DNA of 8,934 nt from CAJJBL01 sp964519035 (GTDB lineage Bacteria > Pseudomonadota > Alphaproteobacteria > Puniceispirillales > Marisalimonadaceae): positions 1-8,934 of the forward strand of contig CAZFKZ010000055.1 of the NCBI GenBank assembly GCA_964519035.1, in the 5' to 3' direction. The position numbers and the translations under genes were made by a program. Below, in pieces: positions 1-7,008 of the stretch; position 1 is the stretch's first letter; each line of letters begins with the position of its first letter. The notes beneath the pieces are model-generated. The model had not been told where the DNA came from and ran no database searches. It saw only the letters and a list, made by a program, of their open reading frames with translations.

Positions 1-112
1 TGGCATCGATTGAATTTTCAACCAATTCTTTCAAGGCTGAGGCTGGTCTTTCAACCACCTCACCAGCTGCAATTTGATTAATAAGGTTTTCTGGAAGTCT
101 TCTGATTCCCAT
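1..112 (-). CDS. mutL: DNA mismatch repair protein MutL, N-terminal fragment (cut by window edge)
   Basis: Only the first 37 codons are inside the window. The translation begins MGIRRLPENLINQIAAGEVV and continues to the ELVENSIDA motif at residues 29-37. These are the classic opening of MutL: the IAAGEVVERP segment and the first GHKL ATPase box, with the presumed general-base Glu29 and the Mg-binding Asn33. MutL is the ATP-driven matchmaker that couples MutS mismatch recognition to strand incision or helicase loading in the cytoplasm. The ATG at 112-110 is supported by a Shine-Dalgarno AAGGA six bases upstream. The gene starts 12 bp after the bamF stop, so it is probably the distal gene of the ribF-ileS-lspA-bamF run. 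Whether the C-terminal endonuclease domain is present cannot be judged. Confidence 0.95.
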   Translation of the reverse strand, partial: MGIRRLPENLINQIAAGEVVERPASALKELVENSIDA

Positions 113-124
113 TTTAAATCCTTA

Positions 125-634
125 TTATTTAATTAAGATAGTTTTTCCAGTTTTTTTATCGAAAGCTGGTGTTGCTTCTTCATTACTTTTCTTTCTTAAT
201 CTTAATGATTCTTTTTTAGTATCAACAATAATGCCTACACTTGGGATATTTCCAAATAGTATATCTATTCCAGTTCTTTCACTAAGTGCAATTCCTGTAG
301 TTTCTTCATCAACAATCCTTCTTATATCTTTAGGAATATTTTTAGAATCAAATAATCCAACAAAGCTTTTTGCTTCACTTTGATTTTGGTTAGTCTTTAT
401 ATTAAATTTTTCACTTAAAGCATTACTAACAATATTATCTTTACTATTATTTTTAATTTTATTTGGATCTATTTTGTATCCAGGAGGAATTATAAGCGAT
501 GGAGTTGTTGCCACTGAAAATTCATCTGGTATTGCTTTTTCTTTACCAACTGCTTTTCTAAAATCTGAACAACTAGATACAGATAAAATGATAGGTAAAA
601 ATAAAATAAAAAATTTTGGTAAACTATTTTTCAT
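125..634 (-). CDS. bamF: BamF/DUF3035-family outer-membrane lipoprotein
   Basis: The product is 169 residues if started at the ATG at 634. Residues 1-21 form a lipoprotein signal peptide: Lys at 2 and 7, a hydrophobic core, then VSSC with the lipidated Cys22. Ser at +2 fits outer-membrane sorting rather than inner-membrane retention. After the Cys comes FRKAVGKEKAIPDEFSV and a segment with PPGY near 50-53. This matches the arrangement of alphaproteobacterial DUF3035 proteins, described in Caulobacter as BamF, a subunit of the beta-barrel assembly machine. A longer reading from 685 is open, but it would bury the signal peptide behind 17 residues and overlap lspA by 62 bp. The chosen start overlaps the lspA stop by 11 bp, has GAGAG 8 bases upstream and suggests translational coupling. 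The C-terminal half is variable and Lys-rich. Family assignment is from remembered sequence pattern. Confidence 0.82.
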   Translation of the reverse strand: MKNSLPKFFILFLPIILSVSSCSDFRKAVGKEKAIPDEFSVATTPSLIIPPGYKIDPNKIKNNSKDNIVSNALSEKFNIKTNQNQSEAKSFVGLFDSKNIPKDIRRIVDEETTGIALSERTGIDILFGNIPSVGIIVDTKKESLRLRKKSNEEATPAFDKKTGKTILIK

Positions 635-1112
635 AATAAGAACTCTCAGTAGTAAAAAATTGGTTAAATAAAAATAATGATGCACCTATGAAAATCACTG
701 TATCAGCAAGGTTAAATGCTGGCCAGTGGAAATCATTGAAATGAAAATCTATGAAATCAACTACTTTACCATAAATGATTCTATCTATGGCATTTCCAAT
801 TGCACCACTAGCTATCAAAATAAAACCAAATGATGAATACCTTGGTAATTTGAAAGATGATGAAATCAACCACACACTTACTCCAAATGCAAAAATAGTA
901 AGAGCATATCTACCAACTTGACCAGAATTTTGCAAAAATCCAAAAGAAATACCACTATTCCATACTGGTGTCATTGATAAAAAAGCATTAACTTCTATCG
1001 ATTTGTATTGATTAAAAAGATTTTCAATTGCCCACTTTTTTGTTAAATAATCGAGAAAGATGAATATAATTAATATTCCTGAAAGTTTAAACATACCAAT
1101 ATTTTTTTTCAT
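624..1112 (-). CDS. lspA: Lipoprotein signal peptidase (signal peptidase II)
   Basis: LspA is an inner-membrane aspartyl protease that removes the signal peptide from diacylglyceryl-modified prolipoproteins. Visible family motifs, numbered from the start at 1112 (162 residues, normal length), are DYLTKKW at 21-27, NSGISFGF at 52-59, SGAIGNAIDRIIYGKVVDF at 102-120 and FNLAD at 133-137. The catalytic aspartates are expected to be Asp119 (VVD) and Asp137 (NLAD), 18 residues apart as in the E. coli enzyme. Four hydrophobic segments lie near 9-28, 66-84, 92-108 and 133-153. The frame stays open up to 1157 inside ileS, but the Met at 1112 lies 4 bases after the ileS stop and fits the family start. 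A further Met at 1094 is possible. No good Shine-Dalgarno precedes 1112, so initiation is probably coupled to ileS termination. Placement behind ileS is conserved in many proteobacteria. Confidence 0.95.
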   Translation of the reverse strand: MKKNIGMFKLSGILIIFIFLDYLTKKWAIENLFNQYKSIEVNAFLSMTPVWNSGISFGFLQNSGQVGRYALTIFAFGVSVWLISSSFKLPRYSSFGFILIASGAIGNAIDRIIYGKVVDFIDFHFNDFHWPAFNLADTVIFIGASLFLFNQFFTTESSYYEK

Positions 1113-1116
1113 ACCA

Positions 1117-3885
1117 CTAACTTTTAAGCACACTTTTGCATCGACTACATATTTCATTATTTTCGTTAACTTCTTTAACTATTTTCCAGCATCTTTGACA
1201 CTTGCCACCAGAAGCAAGTTCAACATCAACTTCAATAATATTTTCTTTAATATTAGGGTTGAAATTCATTTCAACATCTGAACAAATAAATAAATCAGGT
1301 AAATTCATTACTTTTAATTCGTCAAATATATTTTTATTCGCATTTATTGTTAATTTAGCTTGCAAACTAGAACCAAGCATCCCTTCTTTTCTTTTCTCTT
1401 CAATCGCAGTGGTGACTGTTGATCGTAATTCTCTGATATTAGTCCATTTTTCTCCAATTAATTGATTAAACCACTTTTCATGAGGTTTAAAATAAGTCTG
1501 AAGATGAACTGAATTTTCTGGATCTTTATATCTAGTTTGCCAAGCTTCTTCAGCTGTGAAACAAATTATAGGCGCTAACCAAGTTGTTAATGAATTAAAT
1601 AAAATGTCCATTACTGTTCTACAAGCTCTGCGCTCTTTGCTATTGAGCTTATCACAATACAAAGTATCTTTTCTTATATCAAAATAAAATGCAGATAAAT
1701 CTATTGAACAAAAATTATGTATGTCTGTATAAATATCATGCAAGTTAAATTTTTCAGTATTTATTTCAATTTTTTGGCTTAACTCAGATACTCTATGAAG
1801 TACCCATTGCTCTAATTCTGGCATTTCATCAAAATCAATTTTCTCATTTTCTTCAAAGTTATTTAAAGCTCCTAATAGATATCTAAGAGTATTTCTTAAT
1901 CTTCTGTAGTGATCAGAATGTCTAACTAGTATTTCTTTACCTATTCTAAGATCATCATAATAATCTGATCCTACAACCCATAAACGAAGAATGTCGGCTC
2001 CAAATTCATTGATAACTTTTTGAGGTGCTGTAATATTACCTAAAGACTTAGACATCTTACGACCCTGCTGATCAAGAACAAAACCATGAGTTAAAACTGC
2101 GTCATATGGTGCTCTTCCTCTAGTTCCACAACTTTCTAATAAAGAAGAGTGAAACCAACCTCTATGCTGATCTGTTCCTTCTAAATATAAAGATGCAGGC
2201 CAGAATAAATCATTTCGTTCTTCAAGGACGAAAGCATGAGTGGAACCTGAATCAAACCAAACATCAGCAATGTCCTTAACGGCTTCATAATCTTCTTCAT
2301 TATATTTTGAACCAAGAAAATAGGAGGATGGTTTTTCAAACCAAGCATCTGCTCCATAAACTTTGAAAGCTTCAACCACTCTATCTACCACCTCTTGATC
2401 TCTAAGTGGTTCTTGTGTTTTTTTATTTACAAATATTCCTAATGGAACTCCCCAGGCTCTTTGTCTTGATATGCACCAGTCGGGCCTATCTTCGATCATC
2501 TTTGTTATTCGATTTACACCTTGAGGAGGGTAAAAAGTTGTTTTTGAAAGAGCTTCTAGCGCAGTTTTTCTTAGGTTATTAGTTTCCATAGAAATAAACC
2601 ATTGGGGAGTTGTCCTAAAGACAAGTGGAGCTTTAGATCTCCAACTATGAGGATAGGAGTGATTTAAAGTTCCTCTCCCTATCAAACCACCATGTTCAGA
2701 CATTATGTCAGCTATTTTTTCATTATCTTTAAGAACTCTCAATCCACCCAAAAGTGGTAAATCAGAATTTAAAATACCATTATCTGAAACTGTTTCAGGA
2801 ATAGGCAAATTATTTTTTTTACCTAGTTCGAAGTCATCTGAACCATGTCCTGGAGCTATATGTACAAAGCCTGTACCTTGATCTGTGGTGACAAAGTCTG
2901 CTTCGAGAAGTAAAACATCATGAGGATATCCAAAATCTTTAAGAGGATGAGCTAATTTCATACCTTTAAGATCACTACCTTTGAGTTTAAGAACTTCTTC
3001 GTATTCTTCTATCATCAATTCCTTGATAACATTTTCTAATAGATCTGAAGCTATGCCAATTTGGTCTCCATTTTTAGCTAACGAACTATCATTAACCTTA
3101 CTAATTTTAATAAATGAGTAATCAATCTCCCTACCATAAGCTACAGCTCTATTTCCAGGCATTGTCCATGGTGTTGTTGTCCAAATAATAATTTGGAAAG
3201 ATTTCAAAGCTTCAACTGAAGCCTCAATAATAGGAAACCTTGCAAATATAGTTGTACTAGTGTGGTCATGGTATTCGATTTCAGCTTCAGCAAGTGCAGT
3301 CTTCTCAACTGGGGACCACATAACTGGTTTAACACCTCTGTATAAACTACCATTCATTAAAAACTTTCCAATCTCAGACATTATTATTGCCTCAGATTCA
3401 TATTTCATAGTAGCGTATGGGTCTTCCCAGTCACCATATACACCTAAACGTTGGAATTCTTCAGATTGTACATTCATCCAATTTTGAGCAAAATCTCTGC
3501 ACTCTTTTCTAAATTCAACAATTGGAATATCGTCTTTATTTTTTTTCTTTTTTCTGTAGTTTTCTTCTATTTTCCACTCAATAGGTAATCCATGACAATC
3601 CCAACCCGGCACATAATTGGCGTTTTTACCTAACATTGACTGAGAACGATTAATGACATCCTTAATAATTTTATTCAGTGCATGACCTATATGAAGATTG
3701 CCATTAGCATAAGGAGGACCATCATGAAGAATAAATGGCTCAGCATCTTTTCTTAGCTTTCTTAATTTTTTGTATAATTTGGTATCTTCCCAAATTTTTA
3801 ATATTTGAGGCTCTTTAGTTGGCAGTCCAGCTCTCATTGAGAAATCTGTCTTGGGCAAATAAACGGTATCTTTGTAATCAGTCAT
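1117..3885 (-). CDS. ileS: Isoleucine--tRNA ligase
   Basis: This 922-residue class I aminoacyl-tRNA synthetase charges tRNA-Ile in the cytoplasm. The catalytic domain shows PYANGNLHIGHALN with the HIGH box at 65-68, GWDCHGLPIE at 94-103, DWCISRQRAWGVPLG at 469-483 and the KMSKS loop at 610-614. The inserted CP1 editing domain, which hydrolyses mischarged Val-tRNA, runs roughly 200-415 and carries TTTPWTMPGN (236-245) and GTGFVHIAPGHGSDDF (337-352). An anticodon-binding helical domain follows from about 650. The tail has a zinc ribbon with Cys896, Cys899, Cys913 and Cys916, placing it with the bacterial-type enzymes of about 930-940 residues. All key motifs are intact. The ATG at 3885 has AAGAG 8 bases upstream; that Shine-Dalgarno lies just at the ribF stop, 11 bp away. 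No T-box or other leader is possible in that gap, so expression depends on the ribF promoter or an internal one. Confidence 0.98.
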   Translation of the reverse strand: MTDYKDTVYLPKTDFSMRAGLPTKEPQILKIWEDTKLYKKLRKLRKDAEPFILHDGPPYANGNLHIGHALNKIIKDVINRSQSMLGKNANYVPGWDCHGLPIEWKIEENYRKKKKNKDDIPIVEFRKECRDFAQNWMNVQSEEFQRLGVYGDWEDPYATMKYESEAIIMSEIGKFLMNGSLYRGVKPVMWSPVEKTALAEAEIEYHDHTSTTIFARFPIIEASVEALKSFQIIIWTTTPWTMPGNRAVAYGREIDYSFIKISKVNDSSLAKNGDQIGIASDLLENVIKELMIEEYEEVLKLKGSDLKGMKLAHPLKDFGYPHDVLLLEADFVTTDQGTGFVHIAPGHGSDDFELGKKNNLPIPETVSDNGILNSDLPLLGGLRVLKDNEKIADIMSEHGGLIGRGTLNHSYPHSWRSKAPLVFRTTPQWFISMETNNLRKTALEALSKTTFYPPQGVNRITKMIEDRPDWCISRQRAWGVPLGIFVNKKTQEPLRDQEVVDRVVEAFKVYGADAWFEKPSSYFLGSKYNEEDYEAVKDIADVWFDSGSTHAFVLEERNDLFWPASLYLEGTDQHRGWFHSSLLESCGTRGRAPYDAVLTHGFVLDQQGRKMSKSLGNITAPQKVINEFGADILRLWVVGSDYYDDLRIGKEILVRHSDHYRRLRNTLRYLLGALNNFEENEKIDFDEMPELEQWVLHRVSELSQKIEINTEKFNLHDIYTDIHNFCSIDLSAFYFDIRKDTLYCDKLNSKERRACRTVMDILFNSLTTWLAPIICFTAEEAWQTRYKDPENSVHLQTYFKPHEKWFNQLIGEKWTNIRELRSTVTTAIEEKRKEGMLGSSLQAKLTINANKNIFDELKVMNLPDLFICSDVEMNFNPNIKENIIEVDVELASGGKCQRCWKIVKEVNENNEICSRCKSVLKS

Positions 3886-3896
3886 TAATTTTACTC

Positions 3897-4895
3897 TTAT
3901 TTTAACTTATGAAAATCAATTGCTTTTTTAGTATCTATTGATATCTGCTCTTTTAGTTCGTCTAAAGAATTGAATTTTTTTTCTTGTCTTATAAAACTCA
4001 ATAACTCAACTTTCACTCTATTACCATAAAGATTAGTGTCAGTGTTGTTATTTTTAAAATCAATGACATGTGTCTCTATATTCACAGAACCATCTGATAC
4101 AGTTGGCCTTGTACCAATGTTTGAAATAGATGGAAGCCAATCAGTTTCTTTTTCTAATTGATTATCATTTATTATTTTTAATCTAGTTACATAAACTCCA
4201 AATGGTGGCTTTAAAAAAGTTTTCATATCTACGTTTGCAGTAGGAAAGCCTAATTCTCTCCCTTGCTGTTTTCCTTTAATAACGATACCCGTAATACCCC
4301 AGTTTCTTCCTAAAAGATTTTTTGCAATATCTAGTTTACCATCTTTGATTAAACCTCTTATTACTTGAGAACTAATAATTTGATCGCTTAAACTATCTGA
4401 ATCATTATTTGATTTTATTTGAGCTAAATCCACTCCTAATATTTCCAAACCAATTTCTTTAGCATATTTTTTGGCACCTTCGATCGTACCTTCTCTATTT
4501 TTACCAAATTTGAAATTAAAACCTGCAAACATAGCTTTAACGCTAAATTGTTTTAATAAAACGTTTGATAAAAATTCATTAGGAGAAAGGTTTTTTAATT
4601 CTTCATTGAAGTTTATTATTATTAAATAATCAACTCCAAGCTTAGCTAATTGATATTCTTTTTCATAATTATCTAAAAGTTTGAAAGATGCACTTTTTGA
4701 GCTAAAAAAGTCTCTTGGATGAGGATCGAAAGTAACAACTCCAAATGGCATTTTATTTTCAATTGCTCTTAATTTTGCCATCTCTAATAGTCTGACATGA
4801 CCATTATGAACTCCGTCAAAATTACCTATGGCGACAACAATATCTTTATCTATTTGTGATGAGTTTTCTCCAATTTTCCATTTTATAACTTTCAT
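3897..4895 (-). CDS. ribF: Bifunctional riboflavin kinase / FAD synthetase
   Basis: RibF phosphorylates riboflavin to FMN and adenylylates FMN to FAD. The 332-residue product has the FAD-synthetase (nucleotidyltransferase) domain first: GNFDGVHNGH at 24-33 (the HxGH box), TFDPHPRDFF at 55-64, AGFNFKFGKNREG at 124-136 and SSQVIRGLIKDG at 175-186. The riboflavin-kinase barrel follows from about 197: GRELGFPTANV at 212-222, GVYV at 233-236, SNIGTRPTV at 258-266 and ETHVIDF at 274-280, whose Glu274 is the expected catalytic residue. Both activities therefore look intact. The start at 4895 matches the family N terminus. No convincing Shine-Dalgarno lies at normal spacing, and the best promoter would put the transcript start at or next to the ATG. 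It is first in the run ribF-ileS-lspA-bamF-mutL; ribF-ileS-lspA order is shared with E. coli. Confidence 0.97.
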   Translation of the reverse strand: MKVIKWKIGENSSQIDKDIVVAIGNFDGVHNGHVRLLEMAKLRAIENKMPFGVVTFDPHPRDFFSSKSASFKLLDNYEKEYQLAKLGVDYLIIINFNEELKNLSPNEFLSNVLLKQFSVKAMFAGFNFKFGKNREGTIEGAKKYAKEIGLEILGVDLAQIKSNNDSDSLSDQIISSQVIRGLIKDGKLDIAKNLLGRNWGITGIVIKGKQQGRELGFPTANVDMKTFLKPPFGVYVTRLKIINDNQLEKETDWLPSISNIGTRPTVSDGSVNIETHVIDFKNNNTDTNLYGNRVKVELLSFIRQEKKFNSLDELKEQISIDTKKAIDFHKLK

Positions 4896-4901
4896 AAATC
4901 T

Positions 4902-4930
4902 TTATAACCTTTTTAGGAATTTAAACTCAA
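4902..4930 (-). promoter_or_regulatory. Candidate sigma-70-type promoter for ribF operon
   Basis: On the minus strand TTGAGT (4930-4925) and TTATAA (4907-4902) are separated by 17 bases, a good vegetative-promoter spacing. The -10 box ends only 6 bases before the ribF ATG, so transcription would begin at or within a base or two of the start codon and give a leaderless mRNA. In such an AT-rich gap a chance match is quite possible. Confidence 0.4.
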
Positions 4931-4941
4931 GCCTATATGTT

Positions 4942-4954
4942 ATCATTTAATGAT
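4942..4954. promoter_or_regulatory. Palindrome midway between divergent ribF and mscS promoters
   Basis: ATCATT-T-AATGAT is a perfect 6+6 palindrome around one central base (4948). It lies almost exactly midway between the two proposed -35 boxes (4930 and 4968). Looser flanking arms GTTAT (4939-4943) and ATAAC (4959-4963) add partial symmetry. Position and shape suit a dimeric regulator of both promoters, but no known operator is recognised and A/T arms of this length arise easily by chance. Confidence 0.25.
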
Positions 4955-4967
4955 TTTAATAACATTT

Positions 4968-4996
4968 TTGCGTTATTAAGATATATGCTTTATAAA
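4968..4996 (+). promoter_or_regulatory. Candidate sigma-70-type promoter for mscS operon
   Basis: TTGCGT (4968-4973) and TATAAA (4991-4996) are spaced by 17 bases. Transcription would begin near 5003, leaving an untranslated leader of about 35-50 bases before mscS. The -10 box matches consensus at 5 of 6 positions and the -35 box at 3 of 6. The gap contains no better plus-strand candidate. Confidence 0.45.
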
Positions 4997-5039
4997 TTAA
5001 CTAATAAAAACTTGAGCTACTATGTTTTTTATTACTTAA

Positions 5040-5897
5040 GTGGAGATTGATTTGTTTAACGATAATATAAATTTAGACTTTGAAATTATTTCAAACCTTT
5101 TAAATAGTACAATTCAGGTTTTTGTTACATACACAGGACAAGTGCTTGGTGCCAGCTTAATTTTAATATTAGGTTTCTATTTTGCCGGAAAACTTAGTAA
5201 AATTGCCAGAAGAAATTTAAACTTATTCAATAAGATTGATCCTTTAATAGTTCCTATTATTGGTAATATCATAAGATATGGAATTATTATAATCACACTA
5301 ATTGCTGTTTTAGGTCAATTTGGTGTCCAAACCACTTCTATAATAGCAGTATTAGGTGCTGCAGGCCTTGCAATTGGCCTCGCTCTTCAAGGAACTCTAT
5401 CAAATGTGGCGGCTGGGGTTATGCTATTGTTGTTAAGACCTTTTACAAGCGGTGACTGGGTAGAAACTGGTGATGTTTCTGGAACGATACGTGAAGTAGG
5501 ATTATTTACAACAATCATTGATACTTTCGATAATGTTTACGTTTCAATTCCAAATTCAAGTATTTGGAACAGCACAATAACCAATCACTCACATTACAAA
5601 ACAAGAAGAATTGATGTCGATATAGGTATACATTATGATACAGATTTAGATTTAGCATCGGAGGTACTCTTGAGTCTTGCTGAAGATAAACGAGTTTTAA
5701 ACGATCCTAAAAAACCCCAGTTTCTTGTTATGAAATATGATGACAGTTCCATTGTTGTGAGACTTAGACTTTATGCACATACAAAGGATTGGTATTCACT
5801 GTATACGGATTTAATGAAACAACTAAAGCCCGCACTAGATAAAGCAGGCATTGAAATACCTTACCCTCATAGAGTTATTACCCAAAAAAGTGTATAA
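5040..5897 (+). CDS. mscS: Small-conductance mechanosensitive channel, MscS family
   Basis: MscS channels are inner-membrane heptamers that open under membrane tension and release solutes after osmotic downshock. At 285 residues this is close to the compact E. coli MscS length (286). Hydrophobic segments TM1 at about 25-50 and TM2 at about 70-92 are followed by the pore helix TM3 at about 100-132, with the Gly/Ala-rich run AVLGAAGLAIGLALQG (103-118). The beta domain follows, with LRPFTSGDWVETGDVSGTI (132-150) and the family motif VSIPNSSIWNSTITNHS (168-184). The tail ends in IPYPHRV. The frame is closed by a TAA immediately before the GTG at 5040, so the start is GTG 5040 or TTG 5052. GGAG at 5042-5045 is ideally spaced for the TTG, giving 281 residues. 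It heads a tight plus-strand operon with a ChaC-like gene 2 bp downstream. Confidence 0.95.
   Translation: MEIDLFNDNINLDFEIISNLLNSTIQVFVTYTGQVLGASLILILGFYFAGKLSKIARRNLNLFNKIDPLIVPIIGNIIRYGIIIITLIAVLGQFGVQTTSIIAVLGAAGLAIGLALQGTLSNVAAGVMLLLLRPFTSGDWVETGDVSGTIREVGLFTTIIDTFDNVYVSIPNSSIWNSTITNHSHYKTRRIDVDIGIHYDTDLDLASEVLLSLAEDKRVLNDPKKPQFLVMKYDDSSIVVRLRLYAHTKDWYSLYTDLMKQLKPALDKAGIEIPYPHRVITQKSV
5042..5054 (+). promoter_or_regulatory. Shine-Dalgarno favouring TTG start of mscS
   Basis: GGAG at 5042-5045 sits 6 bases before the in-frame TTG at 5052-5054, whereas nothing resembling a ribosome binding site precedes the GTG at 5040. The sequence alone therefore favours the TTG, four codons downstream. 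Both choices leave all transmembrane segments intact. Confidence 0.45.
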
Positions 5898-5899
5898 GC

Positions 5900-6592
5900 A
5901 TGTCTACCACAAAAAAATTAAATGATGGTTTAGTAAAACTTACAAGAGACAATATTTCTAAAGGTCAAATTAGAGAAACAATTAGAAGTATTCCAGGAAG
6001 TGATAAAGTACTCTCAGATAATGATCTACTTAGTGCAAGAAGAAAAATTATACCGGATATAGGTATTGGCGAAGATATCTATATTTTTGCTTATGGCTCT
6101 TTATTGTGGAACCCTACTGTAGATTATGAAGAACAGTTCATTGCAAAAATTTTTGGTTTTCATAGAAGCTTTTGTATGAAAACCAGATTAGGAAGAGGTT
6201 CTTTTGAAAATCCAGGGTTAATGTTAGGTCTTGATAAAGGTGGATCGTGTCTTGGCTCAGCTTTTAAATTAACAAATAAAACAGCTATTCAAAATATAGA
6301 TATTTTATTTAGAAGAGAGATGGTAACAGGTGCTTACAGACCTAAACTTTTAAAGACTAAACTCGAAAATGGAAAAAATGTATTATCTTTAGCTTTTACT
6401 GTAGATAAAAAGCATAAGAACTATTTTCCTAAAAATACACCTCAAATCAAAGCTAATATAATTTCTAAAGCTCATGGATTCTTAGGAAGTTGTGAAGAAT
6501 ACTTAAATAATACATTAGAGAGTTTATCAGAATTAAAAATTACTGATAAAGAAATGAAAAAAATATCTTTTTTAATAAAAAAAAATACTTAG
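5900..6592 (+). CDS. ChaC-type gamma-glutamylcyclotransferase (glutathione degradation)
   Basis: Residues 61-72 read YIFAYGSLLWNP, the nucleotide/substrate-loop signature of the gamma-glutamylcyclotransferase fold. Then come GFHRSFCMKTRLGRG (86-100), with the Arg-rich segment typical of ChaC proteins, and FRREMVTGAY (137-146), whose Glu140 matches the family's catalytic Glu. The late GFLGSCEEYL (193-202) is also ChaC-like. Characterised ChaC enzymes cleave glutathione in the cytoplasm to 5-oxoproline and Cys-Gly. The protein (230 residues) has about 58 residues before the fold, including LTRDNI, seen in bacterial ChaC-like proteins. The ATG follows the mscS stop by 2 bp with no clear Shine-Dalgarno, so translation is probably coupled. 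Specificity for glutathione is inferred from family. The link to a channel gene recalls the historical chaC annotation as a cation-transport regulator, but that role was never well proven. Confidence 0.88.
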   Translation: MSTTKKLNDGLVKLTRDNISKGQIRETIRSIPGSDKVLSDNDLLSARRKIIPDIGIGEDIYIFAYGSLLWNPTVDYEEQFIAKIFGFHRSFCMKTRLGRGSFENPGLMLGLDKGGSCLGSAFKLTNKTAIQNIDILFRREMVTGAYRPKLLKTKLENGKNVLSLAFTVDKKHKNYFPKNTPQIKANIISKAHGFLGSCEEYLNNTLESLSELKITDKEMKKISFLIKKNT

Positions 6593-6609
6593 TTAAAGAA
6601 TAAATAAAA

Positions 6610-7008
6610 TTGAATATTAATGATGAAATAGTAACTTTAAAATTAGCAATTCTAAAAGAAAATCTTAAACAAAACTGGAGACTAGATAGTGATGTTTGGG
6701 ATGAAGAGTTTCCTTATGACTATAGATTTGAAGATACATATCTGCAATTAAGTTTTATTTTTAGAGATTTTAATATTGTAGAATTAAGTCAACTAGTAAA
6801 GTTTACAGATCTATTCAATATTAAGGACTTTAATCATTCAATTTCTTCTTTAATAAATAACTACATTAAAAGTTGTGTGGAATATTTAAATTATGAAATT
6901 GATGGAAAGTCTGAAGAGTATTTTCAAATATACGATAAAAACAACAATTGTTTTTCTTATGAAAAAAAGATTAAAGAGGAATTAAAAAACAATACAAGAA
7001 GAGTTTAA
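6610..7008 (+). CDS. Hypothetical protein, 132 residues, in mscS-chaC operon
   Basis: I do not recognise this protein. The frame opens after a TAA at 6604-6606. Its only plausible initiator is TTG at 6610, since no ATG, GTG or further TTG occurs in frame through the N-terminal part and the sequence contains no internal Met. Residues 1-60 are amphipathic and aromatic (NWRLDSDVWDEEFPYDYRFE near 21-40), with many acidic residues. The middle looks helical, and the last 20 residues are Lys/Glu-rich and may be flexible. There is no signal peptide, membrane segment or metal-binding cluster; the only Cys residues are in SCVEY and NNCFS. The gene starts 17 bp after the chaC-like stop on the same strand, so it is probably co-transcribed with mscS and the ChaC gene. 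Its stop lies one base from the convergent djlA stop. Real-gene status rests on the long open frame and tight packing; the start is less certain. Confidence 0.65.
   Translation: MNINDEIVTLKLAILKENLKQNWRLDSDVWDEEFPYDYRFEDTYLQLSFIFRDFNIVELSQLVKFTDLFNIKDFNHSISSLINNYIKSCVEYLNYEIDGKSEEYFQIYDKNNNCFSYEKKIKEELKNNTRRV

Noticed and set aside
474..671. Plus-strand open frame opposite bamF, and similar frames opposite ileS (1060-1281, 1202-1465, 3260-3487) and a second minus frame at 2181-2375
   Set aside because: They lie inside well-identified genes, have low-complexity hydrophobic translations and lack family motifs, so they are shadow frames.
635..685. Longer bamF start at the ATG at 685, adding 17 residues
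   Set aside because: It would push the lipoprotein signal peptide inside the protein and overlap lspA by 62 bp; the Met at 634 gives a normal signal peptide and ribosome binding site.
1113..1157. Longer lspA start at 1157 inside ileS
   Set aside because: It adds 15 residues that are only the ileS zinc-ribbon codons in another frame; the Met at 1112 gives the usual LspA length and start.
3886..3896. T-box or other leader regulating ileS
   Set aside because: Only 11 bp separate ribF and ileS, far too short for a T-box, and none is seen upstream of ribF.
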